Source: Sceloporus undulatus | Taxonomy: Eukaryota > Chordata > Lepidosauria > Squamata > Phrynosomatidae | Assembly (NCBI RefSeq): GCF_019175285.1 | Contig: NC_056528.1 | Location: 15,321,569-15,385,568 of the forward strand | Length of the DNA stretch: 64,000 nt | Direction of reading: 5' to 3' | In this document: positions 43,807 through 54,745 of the stretch, one piece after another | How positions within the stretch are numbered: position 1 is the stretch's first letter | Layout of the letters: each line of letters starts with the position of its first letter | Translations under genes and position numbers: made by a program | The notes under the pieces: generated by a model | What the model was told of the DNA's origin: nothing | What the model saw: the letters and a program-made list of their open reading frames with translations, nothing else | The model's database searches: none

Positions 43807-46800
43807 GTAGGTTAGCATTTGGAGAGGATCTATGGTATTTTAATTTTTGGGGAAGTGGAGGGACTTAGGTGGACTGGGCTTTGCAAGGGTAAAGGAGCCA
43901 TCATTGAGTCTCTCCAGCCAAGGCTAGAGAGGGCAGAGGGACCTCTCTGTCTGCTTGACTCAGGAGAGGCAGATCATGGGATTGTAAGGCAAAAGAGGCA
44001 CCCAAGGGCCATCTATCCCAAACCTCTGCTAGTGGAAGAATCTGTAGCCCAGCTGTCTCTAAAGCCATCCAGACAAGGTTTGAGAGGTCAGAGGGACTTC
44101 TCTGACTTCTTGCCTTGGGAGAGTCAGATCATAGGATTNNNNNNNNNNGTTAGCCAAAAGGGGCACCCAGGGGCCATCTATTCCAACCCTATCAGTAGGA
44201 CAAGAAGGGTCACCCAAGGGCCATCTATCCCAATCCTATCTGCAGGACAAGAAGGGTCACCCAAGGGCCATCTATCCCAATCCTATCTGCAGGACAAGAA
44301 GGGTCACCCAAGGGCCATCTATCCCAACCCTCTGCTGGTGGAGGCATCTGTAGCCGAGCTGTCTCCAAAGCCATTCAGCCAAGGCTTTGCAAGATTAGAG
44401 GGACCTCTATGTCTTCGTGCCTCAGGAGAGTCAGATCATAGGATTGTAGCACAAGAAGGGCCACCCAAGGGGCAATAGGATTGCAGGACATCATAGGATT
44501 GTAAGGCAAGGAGGGTCACCCAAGGGCCTTGAAAAGCTAGAGGGACCTCTCAGGAGAGTCACATCATAAGATCGTAAGGCAAGATGGTGTGCCGAAGGGC
44601 CATCTATTCCAACCCTCTGCTGTGAGTGAATCTGTAGCTCAACCATCCTGGGAGTCCATCCAACCAATGCTTGAGAGGTTAGAGGGACCTCTCTGTCTTC
44701 TGGCCTCAGGAAAGTCAGATCATAGGATTGTTAGGCAAGAAGGGGCACCCAAGGGCTATCTATTCCAACCCTCTGCTGGTGGGTGAATCTGTAACTTAGC
44801 TGTCTCTCAAGCTATGCTGGGACTCCATCCAGCCAAGGCTTGGGAGGTTAGAAGGACCTCTTTGCCTTCTTACCTGAAATCTCTGAAATTTCAGGGTAGT
44901 CTGCTTGACTTATCAACCTTAGCTCCCTGTAAGGGATATGAGGTAATCCCATTGCTAACATGCAAGATTCAGCAAGAGCTCCAGTCATCCTCTGACTCAT
45001 ATTAGCTGCCATCAGCTCATTCCTACGAAAGCTCACATGACCAACTTTTCTATTATAGTCAACCCCAAAGTTGCTGCAGGATCCCTTTGCATACAGTCAG
45101 CTCCTGCAGGTCAAATGGAGGCATTGCTTCAGGCAGCAAAAATCCTTGAGCTGGGGTTAGGAGTGAAGGATGCCTGTGAATGGGGGGAAACCGCAAATAA
45201 AAAAGCATTATTCTTTTTACCTGAGGAAACAGCTCTCTGGGTATCTCCAGGTCCTCCAGTGCAACGCTGGGGTCAACATCGGCCAGAGTTTTTCCATAGA
45301 ACCATTTGCTGGAAGTGTTTTCTCTAGTAATCTCTGTGGCCAACTTCCAACATCTTTGCATTGGAGGACCTAGGGATTCCTAGAGAGAATGCATTAATCA
45401 GATCCGGAAATAGTCCAAGCTGCAAAGCTGCAAATGTAGAGGACTGACTGTGTAGACTGTTCTGTTGGATTCTGCTGCTGCCTTTTGTTCTGTCTTTTTA
45501 GCAAAGGAAGCATTATTTTGGCTGCAAAATCAGCTTGTCCTACTATCTAATTTTTACTTGGAGCCACTTTGGTTAGTTGTCCGCTTTAAAGTAAGATCCT
45601 GCAGAGCTTCTTCCCCCTGCAATGCTCTTAACAACAAGTGATGGAATAAACTACTATTGACCTCACTGTAGCAATTGCTCAGGGGAGCGGTAGTACCAGA
45701 GTGGTTGCTTTTGGTGCCAGAAAGGCCTTCTAAAGTGTTGATTCAAACACTACTGCCTCCAGTTTCTGACAAGTTTCTGACAAGTTGAAATTCCTTATTT
45801 CATCATCACACAAGGTACTTTTGAGCAAGGTTGAGAGCTGTTTCAGTCCCTTGCCTCTTGGCAGCGGAAATGCCTTCCTTTGCAATCAGGATTTTGATCA
45901 ACGCTGATGCATTTATAACAGGAAGAATTGCCTTGCCCATAGGTAGGGAAAGTTCTTCTTCTCCGTTCTTTTTCTCTGCAGAAATAATGTGACACTGCTT
46001 TAAATGCCATGGAACCTTAGAGACTAAATGAAAGAAAGTAAGAAGTTTGCAGCATGAGCTTTTGTAGACTTCGGTCCTACTTCTTCCAATGCTTTTTCTC
46101 CACCAAAAGCATCTGAAGAAGGAGACTGACGTCTACGAAAGCTCATGCTGCCAACTTCTTGCTTTCATTCAGTTACTCTCTAAGGGGCTACAAAATCTCT
46201 CTAGCTAGTGTGTAGTAATGGTAAAGTACTGGTGTAGCGTACTGGCATAGAGTAAAGTACTGGTGTAGAGTACTGGTGTAGAGTAAAAGAAGAGTACTGG
46301 CTCTGAAAAGGAGAAAGATTGAAGCCATGGACACAACACACTTCCTGCCAAGTGTAGCTTCTTATCCGTTCTGTAAATACTGGGAATACTTGTCATGTGC
46401 AAGTGAGAAACGTCTTGATTTATTGTCTTCTAATTACCACAATAAGGAAAACCACTTCCCAGGCCATTGTGTGTGTCTGGCATGTTGGACGTAGCCGCTG
46501 TTTCTATGAGACACAAAGTCAGGATTTTTTTTGTGTGTGTTTCCTTTTTTTACTTCCAGACGTGGACTGAAAAGATGCCAGAAATGCAAAGGCAGCAGGC
46601 CGATGCTCCCAACTGCAACAGCTGTAGTGAGTGTGTTTCATTAACTCTGTTTACTCTGGCATGTGCTTAACACAGAGGCGCACGTGAAAGATTCACCCTT
46701 CCAAATCTCTCTGAGCAATATCAGCCCCGAAAACCTCTGTGCCGCTACTGCTACTGTTGAAGCAAAGCTTGTAAAATATGCTCATAGTGGAACAGTAGCT

Positions 46801-48933
46801 CAGCAGGTCAGACTCCTGCTTTTCTTGTGGGAGGTCCATGGTTTGATGCTTGCCCTTGCCAGCCGAAACAATCCCAAGCAGAAGATGCATGCAAATGACC
46901 TCTTACAATGGCTTTGCTTTATTTGTGAATGAAAGTCCTTTAAAAACAAAATTAGGGGAGGGAGATCCCAGGGAATCCCCTTCATATAATGCATGGTTCC
47001 TTGTGGCTCAGCGGAAATCAAATTAGTGACCATGTTCTTCTTTATTGTGAAAACCTTTATTGAATATTCATTGCTGTGTGCCTTCAAGTCATCTCCGACT
47101 TAAGGTAACCATAAGGTGACCCTATGCTGGAGTCTTCTTAGCAGGTTTCTTCAGAGGGGGTTTGCCACTGCCATCCTCTAAGACTGAGAGAGTGTGACTT
47201 GCCCAAGACCACCCAGTGGGTTTACATGGGCAAGCGGGGTTTCGAACCCTCATCTCCAGAGTCAAAGTCCAACACTCAAACCACTACATTAGAATCTGCA
47301 TTAATTAATTAATTAATTGGCTTCTACGCATGGTTGGGTTTTTTTATCTCCATAAGAGGACCTGCGTCTGCAGAAATCAGAATTGTGCCATTGTGCAATG
47401 TTTGCATCCAGCAGAGGACTGCTGTTAATATGGCTGGGTGGCAGAGCCGGCAAATTGCTTTCACCTGCCCAAGTAATTCTCTGTTTTATTGTTTCTATCT
47501 CACATCCCAGCCTCAGGAATCAAGCCAAGGATCCATCTGACACGTAAGTTTTAGTACTTGTGGGACGGTACGGGGAATGTTGTGCGCTCTGATGCTTCCC
47601 AGATGGGTTTTGCATGTTGATGATGGAAGGTGTAGCCAGAGCAACTGGAGGGTCTCTGGTTAGGAGAGGTGGGTATAAGGGATCATTGTGATTTCTTTTT
47701 TTCCATATCTCAGTGGAGATTTTGCCTTTGGGAATTTTGCCCAGGCAGATCTGAGAATCTTAGTCTGTTCATTAGAACAGAAGTGAGCCACAAGAGATAT
47801 CTAACCTAACCCCTTGCCATGCAGGAATATACAACTAATGTATTTCTGTAATATACTCATCCAACATCTGTTTAAAGACCTCCAAAGGTGGGGAGTCCAT
47901 CACTGACCAAACTAGTACAGTACATCTCACTGTGAAAGAGCTCTGATGATCAAGAACTTCTTCCTAATGTTTCGGGGCCATCTCTTTCCTTGTAATTTCA
48001 GTACATTTGTTCATATCCTAATCTCTGGAACATCAGCTCCAGAAGCTCCCTCCCTCTTCCGCATGACGTCCCTTCTGATATTTAAAGATAGCTGTGCTGT
48101 CACGTCTCACTTTATTTTCTCCAAGCTAAATATACCCAGATGTTTAAGTTATTCCTCATAAGGCTTAGTTTCCAGACCTTGGTCATCTTAGTTGCCCTTC
48201 TCAAGAGATGTTCTAATTTGTGGATACCCTTCATGAACTTTGATGCCTGGAAGTGGACACAGTATTTCAGCTGAGGTCTACCAAAGTAGATCTATGGGAT
48301 CAATCTATGTGTTGACCCATCATACAGGAATTCATTCACTGGGCCTAGTCTAGGTAGGACCAAGCATTAAACCTTGGGCTCAATAAATTCATTTTGGATT
48401 TGGAAACCTATTGGTCTTGGCGAAGGTATCTAGCAAGAACATACTAATGCCACGGATTTGTTTTCTCTTTCTCCACAGCCGCTGATAGCCAACCAGATCA
48501 TGACTGCATCCCAAATGTATTTCCAATCCTTCACTGGAGAAATGACCCACAAGATGACAATGGAAGAATTATATACAAAGATGGTTACTTGACTGTCTTA
48601 GAAACCGGGCATTACTTTGTGTACGCGCAAGTCACTTTCCATTGCCCTGAAGGCAAGTGCAAAGATATGACATATTGCCAGAAGAACGTGTCGGAGGAGA
48701 CCTACATAACCCAGATCATCTCCAAACAAAGCGCCAGCTACGGAAGCACACCAATAAAGAAACTGATAGCCAGTGATACCATTGGAAGTAAAGACAAGTG
48801 GAAGAAATCGCTTTACCTGGGAGGTGTCATCCAACTCAGGCGACATGACACACTCATGGTTAACATTAGTAACCCCACGCTTGTGGACGCTCGTCGACCT
48901 GAAATAACTTTCTTTGGTGCGTTCTTCATCTAA
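43657..48933 (+). CDS. TNFSF15: TNFSF15 (TL1A/VEGI), complete coding region in 4 exons
   Basis: Type II membrane TNF-family cytokine; the mammalian protein engages DR3 (TNFRSF25) to co-stimulate T cells and affects endothelium. Exons 43657-43806, 46560-46626, 47511-47543 and 48479-48933 join in frame (phases 0, 1, 1) to 234 aa; human is 251. The start ATG is in GCCATGG context and is the first in a frame open far upstream. Residues 1-18 are cytoplasmic and basic, about 19-39 a hydrophobic anchor. The TNF-homology domain begins near KPRIHLT (78-83). FPILHW, ETGHYFVYAQVTF, SLYLGGVIQL, DTLMVNISNPTLVD and the C-terminal TFFGAFFI align with human TL1A. N153 and N212 are in N-glycosylation sequons. 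The EF-loop cysteine that pairs in human TL1A is not seen; instead cysteines cluster at 139, 144 and 150. It is the third gene of the TNC-TNFSF8-TNFSF15 cluster. Confidence 0.93.
43880..44880 (+). repeat. Degenerate tandem array in TNFSF15 intron 1
   Basis: Modules with ccatccagccaaggcttgag, agagggacctctctgtct, agatcataggattgt and cacccaagggccatctat recur about every 160-190 bp (module starts near 43910, 44070, 44370, 44650, 44820). Within it a 47-bp subunit (gacaagaagggtcacccaag...) is repeated almost perfectly three times at about 44200-44340. The 'ccatctattccaaccctctg' phrase resembles a CR1 3' end. Confidence 0.8.
44139..44148. other. Assembly gap (10 N)
   Basis: Ten N bases inside the tandem array, so copy number there is uncertain. 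Confidence 1.
46003..46203. mobile_element. Palindromic DNA element
   Basis: Arms ccttagagactaaatgaaag .. gcagcatgagcttttgtaga and their inverse tctacgaaagctcatgctgc .. ctctaagg face each other across a short loop near 46095. Single-arm relatives are at about 17540-17630, 41440-41530, 43097-43170 and 45018-45100. Confidence 0.7.
46560..46626 (+). CDS. TNFSF15: TNFSF15 exon 2: stalk
   Basis: 67 nt, phase 0 to 1, acceptor TTCCAG, donor AGTGAGT. Encodes TWTEKMPEMQRQQADAPNCN then SC. Stalk sequence is not conserved; the exon is supported by borders, phase and position. Confidence 0.72.
46785..46880 (+). mobile_element. tRNA-like SINE head
   Basis: agtagctcagcaggtcagac resembles an A box, and gaggtccatggtttgatgct a B box. 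The cloverleaf is not supported, and it lies in TNFSF15 intron 2. Confidence 0.45.
47071..47297 (-). mobile_element. Sauria-type tRNA-derived SINE
   Basis: Reverse copy ending 214 nt before TNFSF15 exon 3: gtgtgccttcaagtcatctc, gggggtttgccactgccatc, gtttcgaaccctcatctcc. An (ATTA)n run follows at about 47298-47318. Confidence 0.92.
47511..47543 (+). CDS. TNFSF15: TNFSF15 exon 3: 33-nt exon
   Basis: 33 nt, phase 1 to 1, acceptor CCCAG, donor CGTAAG. Encodes SGIKPRIHLT, which aligns with human DKPRAHLT at the start of the TNF domain. Confidence 0.85.
47755..48330 (-). mobile_element. CR1-type LINE fragment in TNFSF15 intron 3
   Basis: Reverse-oriented blocks: cttgccatgcaggaatatac, aacttcttcctaatgtttcg, gacgtcccttctgatattta, ctggaagtggacacagtatt. 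It ends about 150 nt before exon 4. Confidence 0.85.
48479..48933 (+). CDS. TNFSF15: TNFSF15 exon 4: TNF-homology domain and stop
   Basis: 455 nt ending TAA at 48931-48933, acceptor CCACAG. Encodes nearly the whole receptor-binding jelly-roll from ADSQPDHDCIPN to TFFGAFFI. Confidence 0.96.
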
Positions 48934-48974
48934 CTATGTAGAAGAAATCCTGGAGCCCTTTCATGTTACACAGT

Positions 48975-49165
48975 TAGTGGTCTATGACCCCACTTTAGCT
49001 GCTTTAGTATGGAATCCGAGGGTTTCCTTTTGGTTTGATGAGGTGCTAGAACTCCTTGGCAAGGATGCTGAACACGACTCCCCAGACTCCAAATCCCAGG
49101 ATTCCATACTACGGCGGTTCAAGTACAACCATAGTGCTATATTTGGTTCATGTGAAAAGGCCCAG
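48975..49165. mobile_element. Foldback element, diverged (CTGCAGAAATAA family)
   Basis: Recognised by ctttagctgctttagtatgg, gaggtgctagaactccttgg and ccaaatcccaggattccata. It lies in the probable TNFSF15 3'UTR. Confidence 0.45.
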
Positions 49166-49777
49166 GGATGTTTTTCATGATTCTGGGCATTGTAAAACTT
49201 CTGGCTAGATCTGTTTCCTAAACACTTTTCATTTGATATTTGTCCCCTCATATAGATAGATAGATAGATAGATATGTATGTATGTATTTTTGTTTCTACA
49301 TAGAATAATTCCTATGCAGCACTTTCCAAGAAGGAAAAAAATTGGTCTATTGTTCTTCTCAACAGAACATCCTGATGGTCAAGAAACCCAGTTTTCAACC
49401 TGGAAATTAATCATTGTGAATATTATTTCCATGGTGGAGAGTGGTGTTTTGCTCCCCTAAGGACCCAGACATGGAGAACATATATATGACCCTATAAGAT
49501 GTTCCTTTGTGGATTTCCATCACACACACATACACATATATACATAAAGATTCACAGGCTTCACTCTTTCTTTGAGCTGTCCATCATCCCTTTCTTCTTT
49601 GCCACCACCTCCTCTCTTCCATCCCCTTTTTCTTTCTCTGTGTCACTCCATCTCTTTCCACTTCTGCCCCTTTACGTCTCCAAACCAAATGAAATTAGGA
49701 CCAAATATACCTCCAGGCCACCAGTAGTAGTTTCCCTGTTCCTGTTTGATACAGAGGAAGGAAAGATCTCAATGTAA

Positions 49778-50066
49778 GGACCTTGTCACACAGGGAAATC
49801 GGGGGTTTAAACAGCAATTATCCAGCGCAAAAGGTGATAACGCAATTACAATTTTCACACACATTGCTATTAAATGGGCAATACAGTAAAAAAAACAAGA
49901 AGGAGATTTCCCTGAAAATGATTTGTTTCTGTTTATTGCCTCTTATTGCTTGTTTATTACCTGTTTAACAGTGACGTTGTGTGAAAATCTTAATTACGAT
50001 ATTGCGTTTTGTGCTGGATAACCACTGTTTAAACTCTTGATTTTCCCCATATGATAAGGTCCTAGG
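49778..50066. mobile_element. Palindromic DNA element in TNFSF15 3'UTR
   Basis: The left arm (aaggaccttgtcacacaggg, gtttaaacagcaattatcca, aattttcacacacattgc) is matched inverted by the right arm (tgtgtgaaaatcttaattac, ggataaccactgtttaaac, atatgataaggtccta). About 290 bp, no coding capacity. Confidence 0.75.
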
Positions 50067-50129
50067 TCCATGTTGTTGTTTTTTCTCTCTATGGAATAAT
50101 CAGGCTGTTCTGTTTGTATAAAAACCATT

Positions 50130-50135
50130 AATAAA
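50130..50135 (+). terminator. AATAAA poly(A) signal, TNFSF15 candidate
   Basis: AATAAA about 1.2 kb after the stop, within A/T-rich sequence. A second AATAAA lies near 50272. Confidence 0.5.
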
Positions 50136-50572
50136 TAAGATATATTTTTGGAAACTATATAAATGTCATATAAAGGATTTTTGTAACAACTCTTTGAGCT
50201 GTGAGTCTTTTCCTGGAGTTTCTTTCCTGCTGTCCTTAAAAAGGAGTCCAGGTGATCAATGCCTCAAGTAGAATAAAGAGTGGGTTGATGTGATGTTTCA
50301 CAAAAGACCCTTGACTTTCACACTGTTTTGCCCCAATGAAGACCTGGGTTTGCGTTTCCAAAATTAACCACTATGCCTCTTTCACTCGCTTGGCTATTAT
50401 CCTGGATGTAGCTTGACCTGGCGGCTGAAGCAACGTTCAGAAAGTCAGCCACCTTTTTCAGTTTTGCACTATCCTCCATCATTGTCTCATGTGGAAAAGG
50501 GGGGTTCAGTTTCTCAGAAGACATCCTTCAGACAAACTTTGTGAACTCGATCATTTTCACACCCCACTAGAC

Positions 50573-50870
50573 TAGAATCATAGAGTTGGAAGAAGCCCCA
50601 AGGACCATCCGGTCCGACCCCATTCTGCCATGCAGGAACACACAACTAAAGTGCCCCCACAGATAGCCATCCAATGCCTGCTTGAAAATCTCCAAAGAAG
50701 GAAACTCCAGCAAACTCCAAGGCAGCATCTCCTACTGTTGAACAGCTCTTATGGTCAAGAAGTTCTTCCTAATGTTGAGCTTGAATCTCCTTTCCTGTCA
50801 TTTGCATCCATTGCTCCAAATCTTAGTCTCTGGAGCAGCAAAAAACAAGCTCGTTCCATCCCCAAACTAG
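50573..50870 (-). mobile_element. CR1 LINE 3' fragment
   Basis: Begins with the reversed CR1 3' end (agaatcatagagttggaaga, accatccggtccgacccc) and continues through ttcttcctaatgttgagctt and gtctctggagcagc. Confidence 0.88.
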
Positions 50871-51473
50871 AGCAGCAGTACCCCTTGAAACACACTTGGG
50901 AAAGTGTCCAAAAATGAAAATTTCCCCCATCTCCATGAGAAGTAGATTCATAGGAGGGGAGGTCAAAGGATGGGAAAATCCAATCTTTTTGACTCAGCCC
51001 ACGCTATCCTTCCTCTGTATCCTCTGCCCCCATCCTATAGTTGCAAGTAGGGTAATAACCAGGGCTTTCCCAGAATCACCTTTGACTCTATCAGAAGTCT
51101 AAAATGAGACATCCTTGGCTATTTTGCCTTGGTATTAGCCTCCCATTGTGCCTGAATCACAAACTTCTGTGTACAGCCCCAGCTCTCTAGAGTTTCACAT
51201 GAATCATTGGTTTGAAAAGGCCAAGCAATGCTAACTGGCTGTAAGTTTGGCACCGGAGCAATAAAGGGAATTGTTTGCTTAATGATTTTAATGATGACAA
51301 CTTTCAGAGAGCCTTCCAAAAGGTCAGAGGGAGGAAACAGGATTTTGATTCATTTCCATTTTCTAATATTAGGGAGAGGAGGTGGTTGAGTGTGCAACCG
51401 ATCATGGAAGTAACACAAAATGATTACAAACATGCATTTGTATCAATAAAGCATCAGAGGTTTCCACTTCCAT

Positions 51474-51521
51474 TAGAATCATAGGAACAGAGTTGGAAGG
51501 GACCTTGAGTGTCATCAAATC
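51474..51521 (-). mobile_element. CR1 LINE 3' end fragment
   Basis: agaatcataggaacagagtt followed by ggaagggaccttgagtgtca, only the last about 45 bp of the element. Confidence 0.65.
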
Positions 51522-52047
51522 CTGGGATTCTGAAGGACGGAGCCATGGCTGTTAAAGCGGCTAAGTTTTTGTGCCAACTCAGTTTTCATTTCCAAACCTT
51601 GCCGATTTCTTTATTGCAAGGAACAGAAGGAATGTGAGCTTGGAAAGAATTGAGCATAAGGCAAAGTGAAACTGATCATCCCCCCCCCCCCAATCTCATC
51701 TGTGATGACTAAATGGACACAGAACTGACACTGACAAGAAATGGACTGAATTGGAAAAACTAAGCCCAAGATGATTTGCCTTTGCATTGACTTGCTATCC
51801 TTAAGACAGCTGCAGATAAGAGAGGTTTCCCCCTTTCTTGGTTACTCAGCCATAAGTGTGCATGAGAAGTGAAAAATAAAATCCCTTCTCTTTCCATAGT
51901 GACTCATGATGATCACTCCGGTGCAACATGTGTACAATTACTCAGTTGTTAATAAGAGTTTTCCTTAGAAAAAAAGACCCCCTCTTTCCCAGTAACTGTT
52001 TCAGTGTCTGTTATTGTCAACCAATGCCATGGGTCCACTTGAGAATC

Positions 52048-52472
52048 CTAGCAATAGGATTCAGTTCCCCAAAAGTACCTTCCAAAGTAATTTCTTTGGG
52101 AACGGGAATCTCTCCCTATGAGTCAACTCTGACTGATCCAGCCGATAAATGTCAAGATTAAGTGCTAATCACAATAACAATATGCAACAACAGTGTTGAT
52201 ATTGTGATTAGCATTTACTCTTGGACATCCAAAGGTTGGTTCACTCAGAATTGACTCATATGGAGAGATTCATGTTCCCAAAGAGATTGCTTTCACAGTG
52301 GTCCCCAAACTGTGCCCTTTAAGAGATTTGGGACTTCAGCTCCTGGAAGATTCGGCCATGCTGGCCAATAGTCTGGGATTCTGGGAGCTGAAGTCCAAAA
52401 TCCCTTAGAGAGCACAGTTTGGGGGCCACTGCTTTTGGGAGATACTTTTGGGAAACTGAATTCTGCTGCTAG
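52048..52472. mobile_element. Large imperfect palindrome with an inserted foldback element
   Basis: The left arm (ctagcaataggattcagttc .. gtgctaatcacaataaca, 52048-52180) matches the inverse of the right arm (attgtgattagcatttactc .. ctgaattctgctgctag, 52193-52472) once 52296-52428 is removed from the right arm. No coding capacity. Confidence 0.8.
52296..52428. mobile_element. Foldback element (GTGGTCCCCAAACT family) inside the palindrome
   Basis: Termini cagtggtccccaaactgtgc and gcacagtttgggggccac with inverted inner arms ggacttcagctcc / ggagctgaagtcc. The flanks tgctttca and tgcttttg may be a worn 8-bp duplication, as in hAT elements. Confidence 0.75.
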
Positions 52473-52595
52473 TCAACCCACGACATCAATGGGAGTTGTC
52501 TATGTAAAGAGAAGAAGTAGATTCAATGAGCTATGGAAGCCTTCTATGAAATCTACAGATTCAATGGATTTAGTCTAATTATGAGCTTCAAAGTT

Positions 52596-52770
52596 GTGTG
52601 TCTCCATACGTTGGACTATGTTGGAGCATTGTACTATGACCCTGGAGACCAGGTTTGATTCCAGCTTGGCCATGGAAACCCATTGGGTGACCCTTGGTGA
52701 GTCACACACTCTCAGACCCCAAAAAACCTTGTGGTAGATTCACCTTAGGGTCACCATAGGACAACTAGAA
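52596..52770 (+). mobile_element. Sauria-type SINE leading into the satellite
   Basis: Forward copy: ggagaccaggtttgattcca, catggaaacccattgggtga, ttcaccttagggtcaccata. Its 3' end continues directly into the 66-bp array. Confidence 0.85.
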
Positions 52771-53437
52771 GGTGCACAACAACAATAGCAAAGGGCCCAT
52801 GAGAGTTGGGTCACCATAAGTTGGAAACTACTAGAAGGTACACAGCAACAATAGCAAAGGGCCCATGAGAGTTGGGTCACCATAAGTCGGAAACTACTAG
52901 ATGGTGCACAACAACAATAGCAAAGGGCTCATGAGAGTTGGGTCACTATAAGTCGGAAACTACTAGAAGGTGCACAGCAACAATAGCAAAGGGCTCATGA
53001 GAGTTGGGTCACCATAAGTCGGAAACTACTAGATGGTGCACAACAACAATAGCAAAGGGCTCATGAGAGTTGGGTCACCATAAATTGGAAACTACTAGAA
53101 GGTGCACAGCAACAATAGCAAAGGGCCCATGAGAGTTGGGTCACCATAAGTCGGAAACTTCTAGAAGGTACACAGCAACAATAGCAAAGGGCTCATGAGA
53201 GTTGGGTCACCATAAGTTGAAAACTACTAGAAGGTGCACANNNNNNNNNNNNNNNNNNNNNNNNNNNNNNNNNNNNNNNNNNNNNNNNNNNNNNNNNNNN
53301 NNNNNNNNNNNNNNNNNNNNNNNNNNNNNNNNNNNNNNNNGGTGCACAGCAACAATAGCAAAGGGCCCATGAGAGTTGGGTCACCATAAGTCGGAAACTA
53401 CTAGATGGTGCACAGCAACAATAGCAAAGGGCTCATG
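52771..53437 (+). repeat. 66-bp satellite derived from a SINE tail
   Basis: Units starting ggtgcacaacaacaatagca and containing gagagttgggtcaccataag and tcggaaactactag repeat every 66 bp from 52771. The phrases 'gggtcaccataagtcggaaac' and 'acaacaacaa' are SINE 3' sequence. A 100-N gap lies inside. Confidence 0.95.
53241..53340. other. Assembly gap (100 N) inside the satellite
   Basis: Exactly 100 N, which looks like a placeholder of unknown true length. The repeat phase is not kept across it. Confidence 1.
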
Positions 53438-53696
53438 AGTAGTTGGAGGCCCAAAATATCTGGAGGGCTACAAAGAGGACTTTTCGAATTTAAACCACTA
53501 AGACATGGTAATTTCAGGGAGGGAGTACTAGCTGTGATCATTGGTGGCCCTGTGACAGTGAGGCAGTGGATCTGCTCCTGGTTTTGAATGGCTTTAAAGG
53601 ATCTGGCCAATGTACTAAAGCTATTGCAGGTACAGTTCAACATCTCAGAAAGATAAAACCCAGAAGAAGCACACCATCTCAGTAACATGAAAACAG

Positions 53697-53823
53697 CGAT
53701 TCCCAAATTTTGGTTTTGGACTTCAGCTCCCAGAATTCCTAACCGTTGACCAAGCTGGCTGGGGATTGTGGGAGTTAAAACCTAAAATACTTGCGGGACC
53801 AAAGTTTGACAACCATTGATCTA
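53697..53823. mobile_element. Foldback element (GTGGTTCCCAAACTT family)
   Basis: Ends gcgattcccaaattttggtt and accaaagtttgacaaccatt, with inner arms ggacttcagctcccagaatt and gattgtgggagttaaaacc. Confidence 0.6.
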
Positions 53824-54640
53824 GGAGATTATCACACTCGAGAAATACAGATTACACTTTTGCCTTTTCAGTCACACCAATGTTATCCTGTAGAGTCGGC
53901 AACATTACTTATGGACAGCTATTTATTCCCACTCATTGTGTTGTCATGATAAAGGTTCAATTGTAAAACCAGCGAAGATTAGATTTGAAAACTGCCACTT
54001 TCTGATGTCTGTTATTCCTCCGTCGAACAGCTGTTCCCTTCTGAGAGTTCTTTCTCTTCATCGAGTTGCTCAAATTTGCAAAACTGTTTATACGGTTTTA
54101 AAACTAAAAATGCCACAGTACGAGAGAGGAGTAAATAATTCCCTCATGTGCAATCATGCTTACAAACCAAAGCAAAATGCCTTTAGAGCACACGACCGTC
54201 AAAAACAAAAAAGTGCAATTGCAAAAACATGAATTTATAATGAAAATGACGAATTAGATAAACAGACGCTACTGTGCTTCTCAGTGCGCAGAACATGGAC
54301 TGGGATTGCTACGAAGTCAATACACATCAAATAGTCTGCAGTCTAGTTGGATGATCATAAGTTCATTGAAGAAAATATTTGGGAGAGAAAATATAATGCA
54401 AAAGTCTACTACCAAAAGTCTACTATTATCCCTTATATCCCTGCTGTATCTATTGCTTGCTATCCCTCGTATCTATTATTCCTCATTAACAGAGGAATGA
54501 CAAATTGCTCTATAATTAATGATCAATAACTAATAATAAATTCCTCTATCCAGGCTTCCTGCCCCTTTGACCATTAATTCTTATCCATGTCTTCTAAACG
54601 CTTTAATGTTAACATGCATGGTTCAATTACTCGATGATTC
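53824..54640. other. Intergenic stretch, nothing recognised
   Basis: A/T-rich with short open frames only. Confidence 0.5.
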
Positions 54641-54642
54641 CA

Positions 54643-54745
54643 CATTGTTGTTGTCCTTGTGCGCCTTCAAACCATATCCAACTTATGGCAACCCTGAGAC
54701 GAATTTATCATGAGGTTTTCTGGGGCTGAGAGTGTGTAAACATTA
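54643..54745 (-). mobile_element. Sauria-type SINE fragment
   Basis: Reverse tail side: ttgttgttgtccttgtgcgc, cttatggcaaccctgag, tatcatgaggttttctgggg. Confidence 0.7.

Larger units (their letters stand above)
48934..50160 (+). other. TNFSF15: TNFSF15 3' untranslated region (probable)
   Basis: From the stop to a poly(A) signal at 50130-50135. It contains a (TAGA)n/(TGTA)n run at 49254-49285 and two mobile-element pieces. The end is inferred. Confidence 0.55.

Noticed and set aside
43819-44478. 219-codon forward open frame across 10 N
   Set aside because: Follows the degenerate tandem array in a TNFSF15 intron and reads through an assembly gap.
52771-53437. CRISPR-like regular repeats
   Set aside because: Head-to-tail 66-bp units without unique spacers, in a vertebrate genome, derived from a SINE tail.
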